Below are positions 15,018 to 16,170 of a DNA stretch of 16,170 bases, one piece after another. Source of the stretch: an uncultured Clostridia bacterium (lineage in GTDB: Bacteria > Bacillota > Clostridia > Christensenellales > UBA1242); assembly GCA_945937975.1 (NCBI GenBank), contig CAMEUD010000017.1:1-16170 (forward strand), in the 5' to 3' direction. Position 1 is the first letter of the stretch, and each line of letters begins with the position of its first letter. Below the pieces are notes generated by a model. That model searched no databases and was not told the origin of the DNA. It worked only from the letters and a program-made list of their open reading frames with translations. The position numbers and the translations under genes were made by a program.

Positions 15018-16170
15018 TTAGACGGTTGTTACTGTCCAACCAGTTGGTATGCCTGCTTGTTCTTTAGTCCAAGTTGCATCTTTGCTCTTTATGAATGTAC
15101 CAGTTGATGACACACCATTTAACCAATTACCAATAAATTCGCCATCTGCTATAGGGAATAGTGCTTTAATGTAATTCAATTTAGAACAACCTTTGAACAT
15201 ATTACTATAACACATTGTATTCAATTGTGTTGCTGGAAGTTCAGGTGCTTGTGTTAGACTAGTACATCCTTCGAACATATGATAGTAACAATTTTGTTCC
15301 AAATTTGTTGCTGGAAGTATACTTGGTGCTTGAGTCAATGATGTACAACCGACAAACATATATGCATAACAATTAAATGCAAATACCGAACGCATTTCTG
15401 TTGCTGGAAGTTCAGGTGCTTGAGTCAATGAAGAACAACCATTAAACATATAATTGTAACAGGTTCTTGCCAATGTTGTTGCTGGAAGTTCAGGTGCTTG
15501 AGTCAATGAAGAACAACCACTAAACATATTACTATAACAACTTTCTGTCAATGTTGTTGCTGGAAGTTCAGGTGCTTGTGTTAGTGATGTACAATTTTCA
15601 AATAGACCATAGAATGCATAATCTGTCAATGTTGTACTAAAGTTAAGCAAAGACATTATATTGCCAGATGCATCAATAGAGCCAGTCATCACAAATTGTT
15701 TATGTATTCCGTATGATTCACTCATTGGTATAGTATCATCTGACTTCAAATACATCTTATCACCATCAGCCAATGATACATTTGACAAATCCCATGTTTG
15801 CCATTGTCCATCATTAAGTTTATATTGTATTGCTTTATTAGCTGATGTAGCTGGTGTACCTTCTTGTCTCATTGCAACTGTACTATCACCAGTAGATGTA
15901 AAACATAAATAGTCTTTTTGTACTGTCCAACCAGATGGAATACCACTGATTCCCGTTAAATCCCATGTAGCAGCACTTGATTTAACAAATGTACCTGTTT
16001 CTGAAACACCAGATACCCAACTATAGGTATAATCTAAACCTGGTGTAGTAGTAAATAGTGCTTTAATGTAATTCAATTTAGTACAACCATAGAACATATA
16101 ACTGTAACAATTAGTTGCCAATGTTGTTGCTGGAAGTTCAGGTGCTTGAGTCAATGAAGAACAACCAGAG
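15018..16170 (-). CDS. BspA-type leucine-rich-repeat adhesin, 5' end outside window
   Basis: The frame is open to the right edge (383 residues visible), so the gene starts outside. The TTG at 16154 sits inside a repeat and is not a start. The protein carries 26-residue repeats of the form SLTQAPELPATTL, then CYxxMFxGC, the BspA-like LRR found in Bacteroidota surface proteins and gut phage tail proteins. About six units are visible near the C-terminus and one more at the right edge. Each block ends in a cap (LNYIKALF, then GTF and a GWTV strand). Between blocks lies a beta domain (YLCFTSTGDSTVAM, YKLNDGQWQTWDLS, KMYLKSDD). LRR surfaces bind glycans or proteins, so a receptor-binding role is likely. 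Two tandem terminators follow. Confidence 0.88.
   Translation of the reverse strand, partial: SGCSSLTQAPELPATTLATNCYSYMFYGCTKLNYIKALFTTTPGLDYTYSWVSGVSETGTFVKSSAATWDLTGISGIPSGWTVQKDYLCFTSTGDSTVAMRQEGTPATSANKAIQYKLNDGQWQTWDLSNVSLADGDKMYLKSDDTIPMSESYGIHKQFVMTGSIDASGNIMSLLNFSTTLTDYAFYGLFENCTSLTQAPELPATTLTESCYSNMFSGCSSLTQAPELPATTLARTCYNYMFNGCSSLTQAPELPATEMRSVFAFNCYAYMFVGCTSLTQAPSILPATNLEQNCYYHMFEGCTSLTQAPELPATQLNTMCYSNMFKGCSKLNYIKALFPIADGEFIGNWLNGVSSTGTFIKSKDATWTKEQAGIPTGWTVTTV
15181..15633 (-). repeat. Tandem 78-bp LRR repeats
   Basis: The core GTTGCTGGAAG occurs at 15229, 15307, 15400, 15478 and 15556, i.e. every 78 bases (26 codons), except one step of 93 where five codons are inserted. Another copy lies at 16126. 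The nucleotide conservation, not only the amino-acid conservation, suggests recent duplication. Confidence 0.88.

Noticed and set aside
1490..16000. Plus-strand open frames across the window (e.g. 1490-1873, 4395-4712, 6635-6895, 9667-9963, 15661-15912)
   Set aside because: All lie opposite well-supported minus-strand genes, have low-complexity translations rich in Ile, Ser, Thr and Cys, and show no domain; they are antisense shadows.
16152..16154. TTG at 16154 as the start of the LRR gene
   Set aside because: It encodes the Leu of an SLTQAPELP repeat and the frame stays open to the window edge with another repeat signature, so the gene begins outside.
1..16170. Diversity-generating retroelement acting on the fibre or LRR genes
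   Set aside because: There is no reverse transcriptase and no template/variable pair with A-specific changes; the repeats are ordinary coding repeats.
1..16170. tRNA, tmRNA, CRISPR arrays, insertion sequences or attachment sites
   Set aside because: I looked in all gaps and saw no cloverleaf, repeat-spacer pattern, transposase or integrase; the gaps are short and AT-rich.

Overview
The window looks like part of the genome of a tailed dsDNA bacteriophage (Caudoviricetes) that infects a Bacteroidota host, probably a gut bacterium. All sixteen genes I accept lie on the minus strand, so transcription runs from high to low coordinates. They are tightly packed in AT-rich DNA, and no gene-free stretch exceeds about 160 bases. 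The phage assignment rests on a run of modular tail-fibre or adhesin genes (coiled coils, collagen-like repeats, shared N-terminal tags). It also rests on several phage-typical accessory families. The host assignment rests on two promoters of the Bacteroidota type (TTTG, 19 bases, TAnnTTTG), weak or absent Shine-Dalgarno sequences, and an SmpB resembling Bacteroidota SmpB. I see no integrase, packaging, capsid or replication gene, so I cannot assign a genus or say whether it is crAss-like.

Layout in the direction of transcription: (1) 16170-15018, the 3' part of a large BspA-type leucine-rich-repeat adhesin, closed by two tandem terminators. (2) 14903-12953, a CofE-like (coenzyme F420-0:L-glutamate ligase family) protein and an unknown 216-residue protein, closed by a second pair of terminators. 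(3) 12822-10834, a compact three-gene unit: a radical SAM protein, a protein with the VFETNSSS motif, and SmpB. It has its own host-type promoter and a weak terminator. (4) 10719-9151, a DUF2828/Ro60-like protein with a von Willebrand A metal site, with its own host-type promoter and terminator. (5) 9086-7793, an acidic unknown protein and a zinc-ribbon protein that may be a virion component, closed by a strong terminator. (6) 7722-1, the tail-fibre cluster: six genes in close order, a strong terminator at 1015-1061, and a seventh that runs off the left edge.

The fibre genes appear to be assembled from interchangeable parts. Two proteins share one N-terminal tag, two share another, two carry a third type of module, and two end in the same short C-terminal tag. 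This suggests several fibres docking on related baseplate or fibre sites. The accessory block is different in character and richer in G+C in places. SmpB (ribosome rescue) and the Ro60-like protein (a family tied to RNA quality control) are neighbours, and the radical SAM protein is co-transcribed with smpB. The phage may be adjusting translation or RNA turnover in the host, but only the family assignments are seen; the joint role is inference.
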